From: Xanthomarina spongicola | GTDB taxonomy: Bacteria; Bacteroidota; Bacteroidia; Flavobacteriales; Flavobacteriaceae | Assembly (NCBI RefSeq): GCF_003148645.1 | Contig: NZ_QGGP01000002.1 | Span: 231,525 to 295,524 of the forward strand | Direction: 5' to 3' | DNA length: 64,000 nucleotides | Part shown: one piece after another, positions 43,897 to 54,473 of the stretch | How the letters are laid out: each line of letters starts with the position of its first letter | Numbering within the stretch: position 1 is the stretch's first letter | Notes under the pieces: generated by a model | Database searches by the model: none | The model's input: the letters and a program-made list of their open reading frames with translations, nothing else | What the model was told of the DNA's origin: nothing | Position numbers and translations under genes: made by a program

Positions 43897-44295
43897 ATGA
43901 ATATTACATTAGCACAAGCAGAAAAAGCAATTACAGCAGCAAAACTAAAATCTACAGCAATAGACACTAATATGAACATTGCAGTTGTAGATGCAGGAGC
44001 AAATTTAGTAGCATTTGGTAGAATGGATGGCGCATGGTTAGGATCATTAGACATCTCTATAAAAAAAGCAAAAACAGCCCGTTTTTTTGATATGAACACA
44101 GGAATTATTGGAGAGTTATCTCAACCAGGACAACCTTTATTTAATATTGAACACTCAAATAATGGATTAATTACTTTTCCTGGTGGCGTGCCAATTAAAA
44201 ACGCATCAGGTGAAATTATTGGAGCCATTGGAGTAAGTGGAAGTTCAGTTGAAAACGATCATACTGTAGCAGAAGCAGGAGCAAAAGCAATCTAA
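43897..44295 (+). CDS. GlcG/HbpS-family protein
   Basis: The 132-residue protein matches the GlcG/HbpS heme-binding-like fold. [20 protein letters not shown] and [20 protein letters not shown] are the family signatures, with GGVPI and GAIGVSGSS near the end. Family members bind heme or act as small accessory proteins of oxidase operons. It follows an AraC-family gene and is flanked by its own promoter element and terminator. Function is uncertain. Confidence 0.87.
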   Translation: MNITLAQAEKAITAAKLKSTAIDTNMNIAVVDAGANLVAFGRMDGAWLGSLDISIKKAKTARFFDMNTGIIGELSQPGQPLFNIEHSNNGLITFPGGVPIKNASGEIIGAIGVSGSSVENDHTVAEAGAKAI

Positions 44296-44359
44296 ATACA
44301 TTATTATTTTATTGCTGAAAATTTAGTAAATAATTTTATAATAAATTGAGATTATCCAT

Positions 44360-44393
44360 AATCCCTTTTCATATTTGAAAAGGGATTTTTTTA
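44360..44393 (+). terminator. Terminator after the GlcG-like gene
   Basis: AATCCCTTTTC and its complement (44360-44370, 44377-44387) form an 11-bp stem with a 6-base loop followed by a T-run. Confidence 0.87.
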
Positions 44394-44483
44394 TAATAAT
44401 TTTAAAATTTTAATAATAATTATTTTCTATTTAAACTATTAATCGTAATATTGCAATGAAGTAATCAATAAGAAATTTTAATC

Positions 44484-45371
44484 ATGAAAAAAGAGCAAGA
44501 ATTAAAAGACATTGTAAAGGAACGCTATGCTAAAATAGCAGAACAAGGAAAGGCAGAAAACGCTTCGTCTTGTTGTGGAGCGACTACACCATCTAATAAA
44601 GTGTATAATATAATGATGGACGATTATTCTGAAACTTCAGGTTATATTGAAGATGCTGATTTAGGATTAGGATGTGGACTTCCTACCCAATTTGCACAAA
44701 TTAAAAAAGGAGATACTGTAATCGATTTAGGTTCTGGAGCAGGTAATGATTGCTTTGTTGCTAGACATGAGACTGGAAGCGAGGGAAAAGTTATTGGGAT
44801 TGATTTTACACCAATCATGATTCAAAAAGCTAGAATAAATGCTGAAAAACTTGGATATAATAATGTTGAGTTTAGAGAAGGAGATATTGATGCTATGCCA
44901 GTAAGTAATGATGTTGCTGATGTAATAGTAAGTAATTGTGTGTTAAATTTAGTACCTAATAAAGAGAAAGTAATTGCTGAAATTCATAGAGTATTGAAAC
45001 CAGGTGGACATTTTAGTATTTCGGATATTGTTTTAGTAGGTGAATTACCTGTAGCATTGAAAGAAGATGCCGAAATGTATGCTGGCTGTGTGGCAGGAGC
45101 TATTCAAAAAGATGACTATCTGAAATTTATAGAAGACAGAAATTTTAAGAATATAAAAGTTCAAAAAGAAAAAACAATTAATATTCCAGACGATATTCTT
45201 GGTAAATATCTATCACAAGATGAAATAAACTCTTTTAATAAAGGGACAACAGGTATTTTTAGTATTACTGTTTATGCTGAGAAAGACGGAGTAAAACAAG
45301 AGAAACCGAAACTTAAACTTTCTGAAATAGAAGCTTCAGATTGTTGTGAACCAACAAGTGGCTGTTGCTAA
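44484..45371 (+). CDS. arsM: Arsenite methyltransferase
   Basis: The 295-residue SAM-dependent enzyme has the methyltransferase motif VIDLGSGAGND (about 79-89), GIDFTPIMI and the full cysteine set: C30/C31, C64, C152 and C202. The spacing of the last two (50) equals that in characterised ArsM. A cysteine-rich tail (SDCCEPTSGCC) is additional. It methylates trivalent arsenic to volatile or less retained species. It is an isolated gene with no arsR, arsB or arsC in the window, so regulation is not apparent. A dispersed palindrome begins in its stop codon. Confidence 0.93.
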   Translation: MKKEQELKDIVKERYAKIAEQGKAENASSCCGATTPSNKVYNIMMDDYSETSGYIEDADLGLGCGLPTQFAQIKKGDTVIDLGSGAGNDCFVARHETGSEGKVIGIDFTPIMIQKARINAEKLGYNNVEFREGDIDAMPVSNDVADVIVSNCVLNLVPNKEKVIAEIHRVLKPGGHFSISDIVLVGELPVALKEDAEMYAGCVAGAIQKDDYLKFIEDRNFKNIKVQKEKTINIPDDILGKYLSQDEINSFNKGTTGIFSITVYAEKDGVKQEKPKLKLSEIEASDCCEPTSGCC

Positions 45372-45434
45372 ATTCCTGCAAAAGCAGGAATCTCAATCAT
45401 AAAAAAATCCCTTTTCTGTAATGAATAGGGATTT
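45370..45434. terminator. REP-like palindrome and bidirectional terminator
   Basis: 45370-45395 is identical over 26 bp to the palindrome after lpdA and begins within the arsM stop codon. Downstream, AAATCCCT (45405-45412) and AGGGATTT (45427-45434) form a terminator serving arsM and the convergent helicase gene. Confidence 0.75.
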
Positions 45435-45455
45435 CTTGTATTTATAAGTTTTTAA

Positions 45456-46811
45456 TTACTTTTTCTTATTTCGTTTATTGTAATTCTTATCTCCACGAGT
45501 TTTTGGTTTTTTATACTTCTTAGCAATTTTAAACTTGTAAGATCCACCAAGATTTTCCTTCATATTCTTCTCCTTTTTCTCATGAAAAGCAGGACCAATT
45601 TCTTCATTTTTTTTGAGTCTTAAAGGGTTGTTACGTTCTTTTATAACTTCTCTTTCTTCTTCAATAAGTTCAGTTGAAATAACAACGTTTTCTGGTATTT
45701 CCATGAATGGAATTTCCATTTGCATTAAAGCTTCAATCTTTTCAAGGGATTCCTGTTCTTTTTCTGTAGAAAATATAATGGCTTGACCTTCACGTTCTGC
45801 ACGACCTGTTCTACCAATTCTGTGCATATAGTTTTCTGGGAATTCAGGTGTATCAAAATTAATTACATGAGATACATTATCGATATCTAGCCCACGAGCC
45901 ATAACATCTGTAGCGACTAGAATTCTATTAAAACCTTCTCTAAATTGTTCAATACTACGTAATCTGTAGTTTTGAGTTTTGTTGGAATGAATGACGCATA
46001 ACTCATCATGAAAAGTTTCGTCTAAAGCATCAAATAATCTATCAGCCATTTTTTTGTAAGCCACAAAAATAAGCACTTTGTTAAATTCTTCAGTATCACT
46101 TAATAAATGATTTAAGAGATTCAGCTTCGTATAAAAATTCGGAACAGTATATTTAGTTTGCGATATGTTTTCCAAAGGTGTACCCGAAACAGCTATCGAT
46201 ACACGTTCAGGAGCAATAAAAAAGTCGTAAATTAAATCATCTACATCTTGAGTCATAGTTGCAGAAAACATAATATTTTGTCTTCTTTCTGGAAGAATAT
46301 CAAAAATATTTAAAAGTTGATGTCTAAAACCTAAATCCAGCATGACATCTACTTCGTCAATCACTAACTTTTGAATAGATTTTAACTGTAAGACTCTACT
46401 AACTGCCAAATCATACAAACGTCCAGGAGTTGCAACTATAATGTCTAAACCTTGAGCAACAGCTTGTTTTTGAGTGTTTATGTTAACGCCTCCATAAACA
46501 CCAAGCACACGAATATTTATATATTTTGCCAGTTTTTCTATTTCTTCAACAACTTGAACAACCAGTTCACGAGTTGGAACCAATACTAAAACTCTAGGAT
46601 TCTCTTGTTTAGAAAATTTTAGGTTTTTTAAGATAGGCAACATATAAGCAAAGGTTTTACCTGTTCCAGTTTGCGCTATCCCAACCACATCTTTACCAGA
46701 AGCCACTACATTAAAGGCTTGTTCTTGGATTGGAGTAGGTTGTGTAAATCCTAAATCATCTAAGGCGTTGTATAAAGGTGTGTTTAAATTTAAATCTCTG
46801 AAATGAGCCAT
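45456..46811 (-). CDS. DEAD-box-type RNA helicase (DEVD variant)
   Basis: The 451-residue helicase has the Q motif (LGFTQPTPIQ), motif I AQTGTGKT and motif Ib TPGR. Motif II reads DEVD instead of DEAD; motif III SAT and motif VI HRIGRTGR are intact, and a lysine-rich tail follows (about 400-451). The pattern resembles RhlE-type helicases used in ribosome assembly and cold adaptation, with a substitution in motif II. It is a single gene. Confidence 0.9.
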   Translation of the reverse strand: MAHFRDLNLNTPLYNALDDLGFTQPTPIQEQAFNVVASGKDVVGIAQTGTGKTFAYMLPILKNLKFSKQENPRVLVLVPTRELVVQVVEEIEKLAKYINIRVLGVYGGVNINTQKQAVAQGLDIIVATPGRLYDLAVSRVLQLKSIQKLVIDEVDVMLDLGFRHQLLNIFDILPERRQNIMFSATMTQDVDDLIYDFFIAPERVSIAVSGTPLENISQTKYTVPNFYTKLNLLNHLLSDTEEFNKVLIFVAYKKMADRLFDALDETFHDELCVIHSNKTQNYRLRSIEQFREGFNRILVATDVMARGLDIDNVSHVINFDTPEFPENYMHRIGRTGRAEREGQAIIFSTEKEQESLEKIEALMQMEIPFMEIPENVVISTELIEEEREVIKERNNPLRLKKNEEIGPAFHEKKEKNMKENLGGSYKFKIAKKYKKPKTRGDKNYNKRNKKK

Positions 46812-47041
46812 ATTTAGATATTATTATTAGAATTTGTTTTAGCGAATTCAATCTGACATTAAATAAATGATAACAGCGAGCAGATTAAAACGTGCTCATG
46901 GTTATTTTATCTGCTGCAAAGATAGATTTTTATAAGGATTTCACATTCCTGAGACGTTAGGAATCTTTTATATAAGAAAATATATAGATTATAGTTTGCT
47001 TCAGCTTTCAAATCCGTTTTTAATTTCGGTAATTTGTAATA

Positions 47042-48355
47042 TTGAGAACAATACATTTATATAAGCCAGAATCTGTAGAAGAATTTAAAAAGCAACTCTT
47101 AAATTGGAGTCAGCAATTTTATGAGATAGTATGGATGGATTCCAATCAAGTTCAACAAGCTTATACAAGTTTCGATGCAGTATTAGCAGTAGATGCCATG
47201 ACTTGTATTCAAACAGATTATCACGAGGCATTTTTAAAATTAAAAGAATATCAATCTATAACTAAAGATTGGATATTTGGGTATTTGACTTACGATTTAA
47301 AAAATGCTGTTGAAGACTTAAACTCTAAAAATTTTGATGGATTACAGTTTCCAGAGCTCTTTTTTTTCCAGCCTAAAAAGCTGTTTTTATTTAAAGGAGA
47401 TACGGTTGAAATGCACTATTTAAATATGGTTGCAGATGAGTTTGAAGATGATATAAACGCTATCTATAATTGCAAGCCTGCCTTGTTGGCAGACAATGAC
47501 GAAGGAAGAGGCAAACTGTTGAATGATATAAAAATAAAGCTTCGTATCCATAAGGACAAGTATCTAACCAAAGTAAACGTCATGCTCGATCATATTCATC
47601 GTGGAGATATTTATGAAGCTAATTTTTGTCAAGAGTTTTATGCTGAAAACTCACACATTCATCCTTTAGAAACATATATAAAACTCAATAATATTTCAAA
47701 ACCTCCTTTTGCAAACTTTGTTAAGTTAGGAGATAAATACGTGTTATCTGCTTCTCCAGAACGTTATTTAAAGAAAAAAGGAAATAAAATTATATCGCAA
47801 CCTATAAAAGGAACAGCCAAACGTTCGAATAATAATAAAGAGGATGATTTTTTAAAACAACAATTGGCTGAAGACGAAAAAGAGAGAAGCGAAAACATTA
47901 TGATAGTCGATTTGGTTCGAAACGATTTATCTAAAACTGCAATAAAAGGAACAGTAAAAGTGGAGGAGTTATGTCAAGTTTATAGCTTTCCTCAAGTGCA
48001 TCAAATGATTTCAACAATCACTTCAGAAATTGAAGATTCAGAACATGCTGTAAATGTTTTAGAATCAACGTTCCCAATGGGAAGTATGACAGGAGCACCA
48101 AAAATTTCAGCCATGCAAATTATAGAGAAATTAGAGGAAACCAAACGTGGTGTGTACTCAGGAGCAGTAGGATATTTTTCTCCTAAGAACGATTTCGATT
48201 TTAATGTAGTTATAAGAAGTATTTTATATAATGAAACCAAAAAGTATGTGTCGTTTTCAGTAGGAAGCGCCATAACTGCAAAAAGTAATCCATTAAAAGA
48301 ATATGAAGAATGTTTAATTAAAGCTAAGGCTATGCGTGAGGTGCTTGAAAACTAA
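47042..48355 (+). CDS. pabB: Aminodeoxychorismate synthase component I-like (chorismate-binding)
   Basis: The 437-residue protein has the chorismate-binding domain of PabB/TrpE/MenF. It carries YEANFCQEFYA, SASPERYLKK, QPIKGTAKR, ENIMIVDLVRNDLS and GSMTGAPKISAMQII. The family makes 4-amino-4-deoxychorismate (folate) or anthranilate; the single short chain without trp neighbours favours pabB. The start is TTG: an in-frame TAA lies 12 bp upstream and no ATG occurs before residue 33. No pabA or pabC is adjacent. Confidence 0.83.
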   Translation: MRTIHLYKPESVEEFKKQLLNWSQQFYEIVWMDSNQVQQAYTSFDAVLAVDAMTCIQTDYHEAFLKLKEYQSITKDWIFGYLTYDLKNAVEDLNSKNFDGLQFPELFFFQPKKLFLFKGDTVEMHYLNMVADEFEDDINAIYNCKPALLADNDEGRGKLLNDIKIKLRIHKDKYLTKVNVMLDHIHRGDIYEANFCQEFYAENSHIHPLETYIKLNNISKPPFANFVKLGDKYVLSASPERYLKKKGNKIISQPIKGTAKRSNNNKEDDFLKQQLAEDEKERSENIMIVDLVRNDLSKTAIKGTVKVEELCQVYSFPQVHQMISTITSEIEDSEHAVNVLESTFPMGSMTGAPKISAMQIIEKLEETKRGVYSGAVGYFSPKNDFDFNVVIRSILYNETKKYVSFSVGSAITAKSNPLKEYEECLIKAKAMREVLEN

Positions 48356-48440
48356 AGTTTTCAGCTAAAAGTTAAATGTTAAAAGTTTCAAGGTGTTATC
48401 TTTGAAAGATATTTAATATCATTCGTGAATTTGTGGCAAG

Positions 48441-49766
48441 ATGTTTAAAAAATTCCAAGAACATATCAATAATAATTTAAGTTTTCTAAAGGAAGGTAAG
48501 CTCTTGGTTGCTGTATCTGGAGGATTAGACAGTGTCTTATTAACACATCTATGTCATGATTTAAAATTAAACATCAGTCTAGCACATTGTAATTTTAATT
48601 TAAGAGGAAATGAAAGTGATGCAGATGAAGAGTTTGTCTTGCAATTAGCAGAAGATTTAGAGTTAGAGGTATTTATTGAAAATTTCGATACAGATTATTT
48701 CTCGAGAATCAATAGCATATCAACACAAATGGCTGCTCGAGAATTACGATACAATTGGTTTTCTGAATTAGCAGAACAACTACATTTCGACTATATTTTA
48801 ACAGCACATCATGCAGACGACAATCTGGAAACATTTTTAATTAATTTGTCTAGAGGAACAGGTTTGGATGGTTTAACAGGTATTCCAGAAATAAATGGAA
48901 ATATTATTAGACCATTCTTGAATTTCTCCAGAGAAGAATTAGAAAACTATGCCAAAGAAAACAAAATTGAATGGCGTGAAGACAGTAGTAATGCTTCAAC
49001 TAAATATTTAAGAAATAAATTAAGACATGAAGTTATTCCCGTTTTAAAAGAATTAAATCCACAGATACTTCAAAATTTTAAGTTGACACAATCTCATTTA
49101 CAAGACTCAAAAAACATTATTAAAGATAGAGTTGAAGAGGTTTTAGAAAAAGTAGTTACAAAAATTTCTGAAAACGAAATTCATTTTAGTATTGGCAAAA
49201 TTAAAAACTTATCTAACCCAAAAGCTTACTTATTTGAAATCCTAAAAGAGTATCAATTTACCGAATGGCAAGATGTAGAAGATTTACTCGAAGCACAAAC
49301 AGGAAAGCAAGTTTTTTCTAACACATATCGATTGTTAAAAAATAGAGATGTTTTAATTCTTACTGAAATTCATAAAAAACAAGCAGAAATTGAAGAGGTT
49401 TCATTTTCCGAAAATGATAGTCAAGTAGAAATTCCTTTAGGAACACTAACTATTACGGAAACTCAAAATTTCAAAGAACATAACAACTTAACGATATATG
49501 TAGATAAAGATTTGTTAAAATATCCTTTAACAGCAAGGAAATGGGAAAAAGGAGACTATTTTTACCCTTTTGGAATGGAAAGTAAAAAGAAATTGAGTAA
49601 GTTTTTTAAAGACGAAAAACTTTCTATGTTAGAAAAAGAGAACGTTTGGTTGGTATGTTCTAATGAAGATGTGGTTTGGATAATAAATTACAGAGCAGAT
49701 AACCGATTTAAAATTACAGAAAAGACAAAAAACATATTAAAAATATCCCTAAAGAATGAAACATAA
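48441..49766 (+). CDS. tilS: tRNA(Ile)-lysidine synthetase
   Basis: The 441-residue enzyme has the PP-loop SGGLDS (26-31), AHHADDNLETFLINLSRGTG, the substrate-binding GIPE and RPFLNFSREEL, and a C-terminal domain. It adds lysine to C34 of tRNA-Ile(CAU) and is essential. Its stop overlaps the dsbD start by 11 bp. It follows pabB in the same direction. Confidence 0.93.
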   Translation: MFKKFQEHINNNLSFLKEGKLLVAVSGGLDSVLLTHLCHDLKLNISLAHCNFNLRGNESDADEEFVLQLAEDLELEVFIENFDTDYFSRINSISTQMAARELRYNWFSELAEQLHFDYILTAHHADDNLETFLINLSRGTGLDGLTGIPEINGNIIRPFLNFSREELENYAKENKIEWREDSSNASTKYLRNKLRHEVIPVLKELNPQILQNFKLTQSHLQDSKNIIKDRVEEVLEKVVTKISENEIHFSIGKIKNLSNPKAYLFEILKEYQFTEWQDVEDLLEAQTGKQVFSNTYRLLKNRDVLILTEIHKKQAEIEEVSFSENDSQVEIPLGTLTITETQNFKEHNNLTIYVDKDLLKYPLTARKWEKGDYFYPFGMESKKKLSKFFKDEKLSMLEKENVWLVCSNEDVVWIINYRADNRFKITEKTKNILKISLKNET

Positions 49767-51759
49767 ATTAACCCTTTTTATCACGCTTTTTTTTACTGCT
49801 TTTTTAATGCAAGCTCAGGTTTTAAATCCTGTAACATGGACTGGAGAAGTTGAAAAATTATCAGATACTGAATACAATTTAATATTTCTAGCAGATATTG
49901 AGGATCATTGGCATTTATACTCTCAAACTATGCCAATAGGAGGAGATGTAATTACTCCAATTCCAACTGATTTTATTTTCGATTCTTTAAGTCAGGTAAA
50001 TAATTATAAGTTAATTGGAAAAACTCTTGAAAGTCCTTATATAACGGCTTATGATAAAGTGTTTGAAATGGACTTAAATTATTTTGATAAGGAAGCAACC
50101 TTTACTCAAAAAATTGAAGTTTTAAACCCAAACCTCAAAACCATAGAAGTTATTGCTTCGTTTCAGGCTTGCGATGATGAGCGTTGTATTTACCAAGATA
50201 AAGATGTTGTTTTCGATTTAACAAAAGCAACTATAGCATCTGAAGATCCATCGAATTATGTTGAAGACGAATCAAAAACTGTAATAAAAAAAGGTATAGA
50301 CCCAGTTAAAACTGATGATAGCAAAGGATTAACATCTATATTTTTTACAGCTTTCTTTTTAGGATTCTTAGTATTGTTGACTCCTTGTGTGTTCCCAATG
50401 ATTCCAATGACAGTAAGTTACTTTACCAAACAAAGTAAAACTAGAGCTTCAGGAATTAAAAACGCTTTGTTATATGGATTTTTCATTATAGTAATATATA
50501 CATTATTAGGGACAGCTATTTCAGCCCTTTTTGGAAGTAATGCTATGTATGAATTCTCAACAGGTGTTACTTTTAATGCGATTATGTTTATTGCCTTAAT
50601 TGTATTTGCTTTTTCATTTTTGGGAGCATTCGAAATTATGTTACCAAATTCTTGGGTAAATAAAGTAGATAGTGGTGCAAATAGAGGAGGTGTAGTTGGT
50701 ATTTTCTTTATGGCATTGGCTTTGGCTGTTGTGTCATTTTCATGTACGTTTCCTATTGCAGGAACTGCTTTATTGGATGCAGCAACAAAAGGAGGTATAG
50801 CTCCAATAGTTAGCATGTTAGGTTTTTCATCTGCCATTGCATTACCTTTTGGGTTGTTTGCGTTTTTCCCAAGTTGGTTAAATTCTTTACCAAAATCTGG
50901 AGGATGGTTAAATACAGTCAAAGTAGTTTTAGGATTTTTAGAATTGGCTTTTGCATTTAAATTCTTATCGATGATCGATTTGGTTTTAGAATGGCATTTC
51001 TTAGAAAGAGAAGTTTTTTTAGCGATTTGGATAGCTATTTTTGGAACTCTAGGATTGTATTTATTAGGGAAAATTAAATTACCACACGATTCACCTTTAG
51101 AACATATTTCTGTTGGAAGATTGAGTATGGCCATATTAGCTTTATCATTCACTTTATATATGGTTCCTGGTCTTTGGGGAGCACCTTTAAAATTAATAAG
51201 TGGTTTTCCACCTCCAATGAGCACGAATAGCGAATCGCCTTATGGTGTTGGCTTTATGAAAAAGCAAGTGTCTGCTTCTGGAGAATTTGTAGCTAAAGAA
51301 TTACCGAAAGATGCTCATTTTGGACCTAACGATTTAATCGCGTTTCACGATTACGAAACTGGGATGGCTTATGCCAAAAAAGTGAACAAACCAGTGATGT
51401 TAGATTTTACAGGTTTAACTTGTGTTAACTGCCGAAAAATGGAAGAACAAGTTTGGGTAGAAGATGAAATATATGCTTTATTAGATAATGATATTGTGCT
51501 TATTTCACTGTATGTGGACGATAGGACCAAACTTCCTGAGGCAGAACAATTCGAATCTGAACTTACTGGAAACAAGGTAAGAACCTATGGACATAAATGG
51601 TTGGAATTTCAACAAACAAGATATAATACTAATGCGCAACCATTGTACGTAATTCAAAATTTAGAAGGCGAAGATATTAGTCCATCTGTTGGTTACACGC
51701 CAGATGTTGAAGAATATTACAATTGGTTGAAAAAAGGCATTGAGAATTTCAAGAAATAA
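49756..51759 (+). CDS. dsbD: DsbD-type thiol:disulfide interchange protein
   Basis: The 667-residue protein has a signal peptide and an N-terminal periplasmic domain with the QACDDERCIYQ cysteine pair. Eight membrane spans follow with LLTPCVFPMIPM and VSFSCTFPIAG cysteines. A C-terminal thioredoxin domain carries FTGLTCVNCRKMEEQ. It passes electrons from cytoplasmic thioredoxin to periplasmic partners. It overlaps tilS by 11 bp. A palindromic repeat lies directly after its stop codon. Confidence 0.92.
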   Translation: MKHKLTLFITLFFTAFLMQAQVLNPVTWTGEVEKLSDTEYNLIFLADIEDHWHLYSQTMPIGGDVITPIPTDFIFDSLSQVNNYKLIGKTLESPYITAYDKVFEMDLNYFDKEATFTQKIEVLNPNLKTIEVIASFQACDDERCIYQDKDVVFDLTKATIASEDPSNYVEDESKTVIKKGIDPVKTDDSKGLTSIFFTAFFLGFLVLLTPCVFPMIPMTVSYFTKQSKTRASGIKNALLYGFFIIVIYTLLGTAISALFGSNAMYEFSTGVTFNAIMFIALIVFAFSFLGAFEIMLPNSWVNKVDSGANRGGVVGIFFMALALAVVSFSCTFPIAGTALLDAATKGGIAPIVSMLGFSSAIALPFGLFAFFPSWLNSLPKSGGWLNTVKVVLGFLELAFAFKFLSMIDLVLEWHFLEREVFLAIWIAIFGTLGLYLLGKIKLPHDSPLEHISVGRLSMAILALSFTLYMVPGLWGAPLKLISGFPPPMSTNSESPYGVGFMKKQVSASGEFVAKELPKDAHFGPNDLIAFHDYETGMAYAKKVNKPVMLDFTGLTCVNCRKMEEQVWVEDEIYALLDNDIVLISLYVDDRTKLPEAEQFESELTGNKVRTYGHKWLEFQQTRYNTNAQPLYVIQNLEGEDISPSVGYTPDVEEYYNWLKKGIENFKK

Positions 51760-51761
51760 AC

Positions 51762-51834
51762 AAATTCCTACGAAATCGAAGATTCACGAATCCAATAATA
51801 TATATTGTGAATTAATGAGTAAAGTAGGAATCTC
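51762..51834. repeat. Expanded version of the 3' palindromic repeat
   Basis: The arms AAATTCCTAC (51762-51771) and GTAGGAATCTC (51824-51834) match the ends of the short palindrome after lpdA and arsM. Here the loop is about 50 bp and contains its own small hairpin (ATTCAC/GTGAAT). It begins 2 bp after the dsbD stop codon. Confidence 0.7.
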
Positions 51835-51882
51835 TTTTTACAAAAAGGAATTCATTATTAAAGATAAGATTCCAATTTAAGT

Positions 51883-53502
51883 ATGAAACTTCAAGGAAAC
51901 ATCGTAGACATAGAAAATCAACGCATTTTTAAAGGTGAAATTACCATTAAAGATGGAAAGATTTTTAGCATAGAAGAAAAGCCGAATGATGTCAATCATT
52001 ATATCCTTCCAGGATTTGTAGATGCACACATCCATATTGAAAGTTCCATGTTGGTTCCAAGTGAATTTGCCAGAATTGCTGTAAAACATGGAACGGTTGC
52101 AACGGTTTCAGATCCTCATGAAATTGCCAATGTGCTAGGTATTGAAGGTGTGGAGTTTATGATTGCCAACGGAAAGAAAACTCCTTTTAAATTCAATTTT
52201 GGAGCACCTTCTTGTGTGCCAGCAACTAATTTTGAATCTGCAGGCGCTGTTATCGATTCCGAAGGCATTAAAACCTTAATGGCTAATCCTGACATTAAAT
52301 ATTTAGCCGAAATGATGAATTATCCTGGCGTTTTATTTGATGATGAAGAAGTCATGAAAAAGATAGCTTGGGCAAAACACAACAACAAACCAATTGATGG
52401 TCATGCTCCAGGATTACGAGGCGACGATGTGACTAAATACATTCAAGCTGGAATTAGTACAGATCATGAGTGTTTTACTTACGAAGAAGGTTTAGAAAAA
52501 CTTCAAAAAGGGATGAAGGTTCTTATTCGTGAAGGTTCAGCTGCTAAAAATTTTGAAGCACTTATCGATTTACTTCCTGAACATTATGAAAACATGATGT
52601 TTTGTAGTGATGATAAGCATCCAGACGATTTATTGTTACATCATATAAACAATCTATGTGCAAGAGCTATTGCTAAAGGCATGGATATTTTTAAAGTCTT
52701 AAAGGTAGCTTGTGTTAATCCTGTTAAACATTACAATTTAGATGTTGGTTTGCTTAATATTGGAGATATTGCCGATTGTATAGTGGTTGAAGATTTAAAA
52801 GACTTTAAAACACTTCAAACATATATTAATGGAAAATTGGTTTTCGATCAAGGTGTTTCAAAAATACATTCTGTTCCTTTTGAAATTCTAAACAACTTTC
52901 ATACAGATAATAAAGACCTTTCAGACTTTAAATTAGAATCTTCAGCTAAACAAATCCGTGTTATTGAAGCCTTGGAAGGACAATTGGTAACAAATGAGCT
53001 TATTGAAGATAGTTTGTTGCAAGACGGAAATTTAGTTTCAAATGTTGAAAAAGACATTTTAAAAATGACTGTTGTAAACAGGTATCAAAATCAGAAACCT
53101 GCTATTGCCTTTATAAAGAATTTCGGAATTAAAGAAGGAGCTATTGCTTCTTCTGTTGGACATGATTCGCATAACATCATAGCAGTAGGAGTAAGCGATG
53201 AAGCTATTTGTAAAGCTGTTAATTTACTTATTGAAAACAAAGGTGGTATTTGTGCAGTTTCAGATACAATAGAAAAAGTGGTGGCATTGCCAGTTGCAGG
53301 AATTATGAGCGATCAGGATGCAAAAACAATTGGAAAACAATATGCTGAACTTGATAAAATGGCAAAACAATTAGGAAGCACACTACATGCACCTTATATG
53401 ACTTTGAGTTTTATGGCTTTGTTGGTGATTCCGTCATTAAAATTGAGCGATAAAGGGCTATTTGATGGAAATACGTTTCAGTTTACTAGCATTGAAGTTT
53501 AG
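51883..53502 (+). CDS. ade: Adenine deaminase
   Basis: The 539-residue amidohydrolase has the metal-binding motif [14 protein letters not shown] near residue 47, [16 protein letters not shown], a HAPG motif (about 174), [10 protein letters not shown] and [11 protein letters not shown]. These are signatures of the bacterial adenine deaminase family that makes hypoxanthine. It is full length with the C-terminal SVGHDSHNI segment. It begins the pair with the hydrolase 3 bp downstream. Confidence 0.92.
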   Translation: MKLQGNIVDIENQRIFKGEITIKDGKIFSIEEKPNDVNHYILPGFVDAHIHIESSMLVPSEFARIAVKHGTVATVSDPHEIANVLGIEGVEFMIANGKKTPFKFNFGAPSCVPATNFESAGAVIDSEGIKTLMANPDIKYLAEMMNYPGVLFDDEEVMKKIAWAKHNNKPIDGHAPGLRGDDVTKYIQAGISTDHECFTYEEGLEKLQKGMKVLIREGSAAKNFEALIDLLPEHYENMMFCSDDKHPDDLLLHHINNLCARAIAKGMDIFKVLKVACVNPVKHYNLDVGLLNIGDIADCIVVEDLKDFKTLQTYINGKLVFDQGVSKIHSVPFEILNNFHTDNKDLSDFKLESSAKQIRVIEALEGQLVTNELIEDSLLQDGNLVSNVEKDILKMTVVNRYQNQKPAIAFIKNFGIKEGAIASSVGHDSHNIIAVGVSDEAICKAVNLLIENKGGICAVSDTIEKVVALPVAGIMSDQDAKTIGKQYAELDKMAKQLGSTLHAPYMTLSFMALLVIPSLKLSDKGLFDGNTFQFTSIEV

Positions 53503-53505
53503 AAA

Positions 53506-54471
53506 ATGCCTATAATAGAATCAGTCTACAAAGCACCATATTTTTTTAGAAAAGGTTTTGTGTCAACCGTTTATTCAGGATTATTTAGAAAAGTAAATGG
53601 TCTGATTCAAAAAAGAGAACGGATTACCTTGTCTGATGGCGATTTTCTGGATTTAGATTGGAGTTATTCCGAAGGAAAAACAGAAAGGCTCATCATTATT
53701 CTTCATGGCTTGGAAGGGAATGCACAAAGACATTACATGGCTGGAACTGCCAAACTTTTTAATCAGAACCAAATCGATGCTGTTTCCGTAAATTTTCGAG
53801 GATGTAGCGGCGAAGATAACTTGTCTTATCGTTCGTATCATTCAGGAGATACTGGAGATTTAGAACAGGTTATTCAACATATTTTAAACACAACCGAGTA
53901 CTCCGGAATTTATATTAAAGGTTTTAGTTTAGGTGGTAATGTCGCTTTAAAATATTTGGGTGAAAACCAAAATATTCCTGAGCAAATTAAAGCAGGAATT
54001 GCTGTTTCTGTACCTTGTTTTTTAGCTGGTTCAGCTAAAGAATTACACACTTTAAAGAATAAACCGTTTCACGATAAATTCAAATATAATTTAAAAGAGA
54101 AATTAATTATTAAAAAATTGAAACATACTGATAAATTGAATGATACGGATATTACTTCAATTAAAACTTTATATGATTTTGATAATCTTTATACCTCTAA
54201 AGCACATGGATTTAAGGATGCTCAAGACTATTACAAACAGAGTAGTAGCTTACAATTTCTTCCAAACATCCATATTCCAACATTGCTTATTAATGCGCTT
54301 AACGATTCGTTTTTGTCAGCAGAATGTTATCCAGTAAAAGAAGCTAAAAACAATCCAAATTTATTTTTAGAAATGCCAAATCATGGAGGTCATGTTGGAT
54401 TTTTTCAATTTGGTGGTTTTTATTATAATGAAAAACGTGCATTGGAGTTTATAGAGCAAAACGATAAATAA
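53506..54471 (+). CDS. YheT-like alpha/beta hydrolase
   Basis: The 321-residue protein has the YheT-family motifs. These are LHGLEGNAQRHYM (oxyanion region), VNFRGCSGEDNLSYRSYHSGDT, nucleophile elbow GFSLGGN, a late acid in NALNDSF, and MPNHGGHVGF (catalytic His). Members are esterases of unknown substrate. It is translationally close to ade, but no metabolic link is apparent. Confidence 0.87.
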   Translation: MPIIESVYKAPYFFRKGFVSTVYSGLFRKVNGLIQKRERITLSDGDFLDLDWSYSEGKTERLIIILHGLEGNAQRHYMAGTAKLFNQNQIDAVSVNFRGCSGEDNLSYRSYHSGDTGDLEQVIQHILNTTEYSGIYIKGFSLGGNVALKYLGENQNIPEQIKAGIAVSVPCFLAGSAKELHTLKNKPFHDKFKYNLKEKLIIKKLKHTDKLNDTDITSIKTLYDFDNLYTSKAHGFKDAQDYYKQSSSLQFLPNIHIPTLLINALNDSFLSAECYPVKEAKNNPNLFLEMPNHGGHVGFFQFGGFYYNEKRALEFIEQNDK

Positions 54472-54473
54472 TT

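Noticed and set aside
50418-51224. 268-residue reading frame on the minus strand opposite dsbD
   Set aside because: It is a shadow of the membrane-protein codons; dsbD has clear motifs on the other strand.
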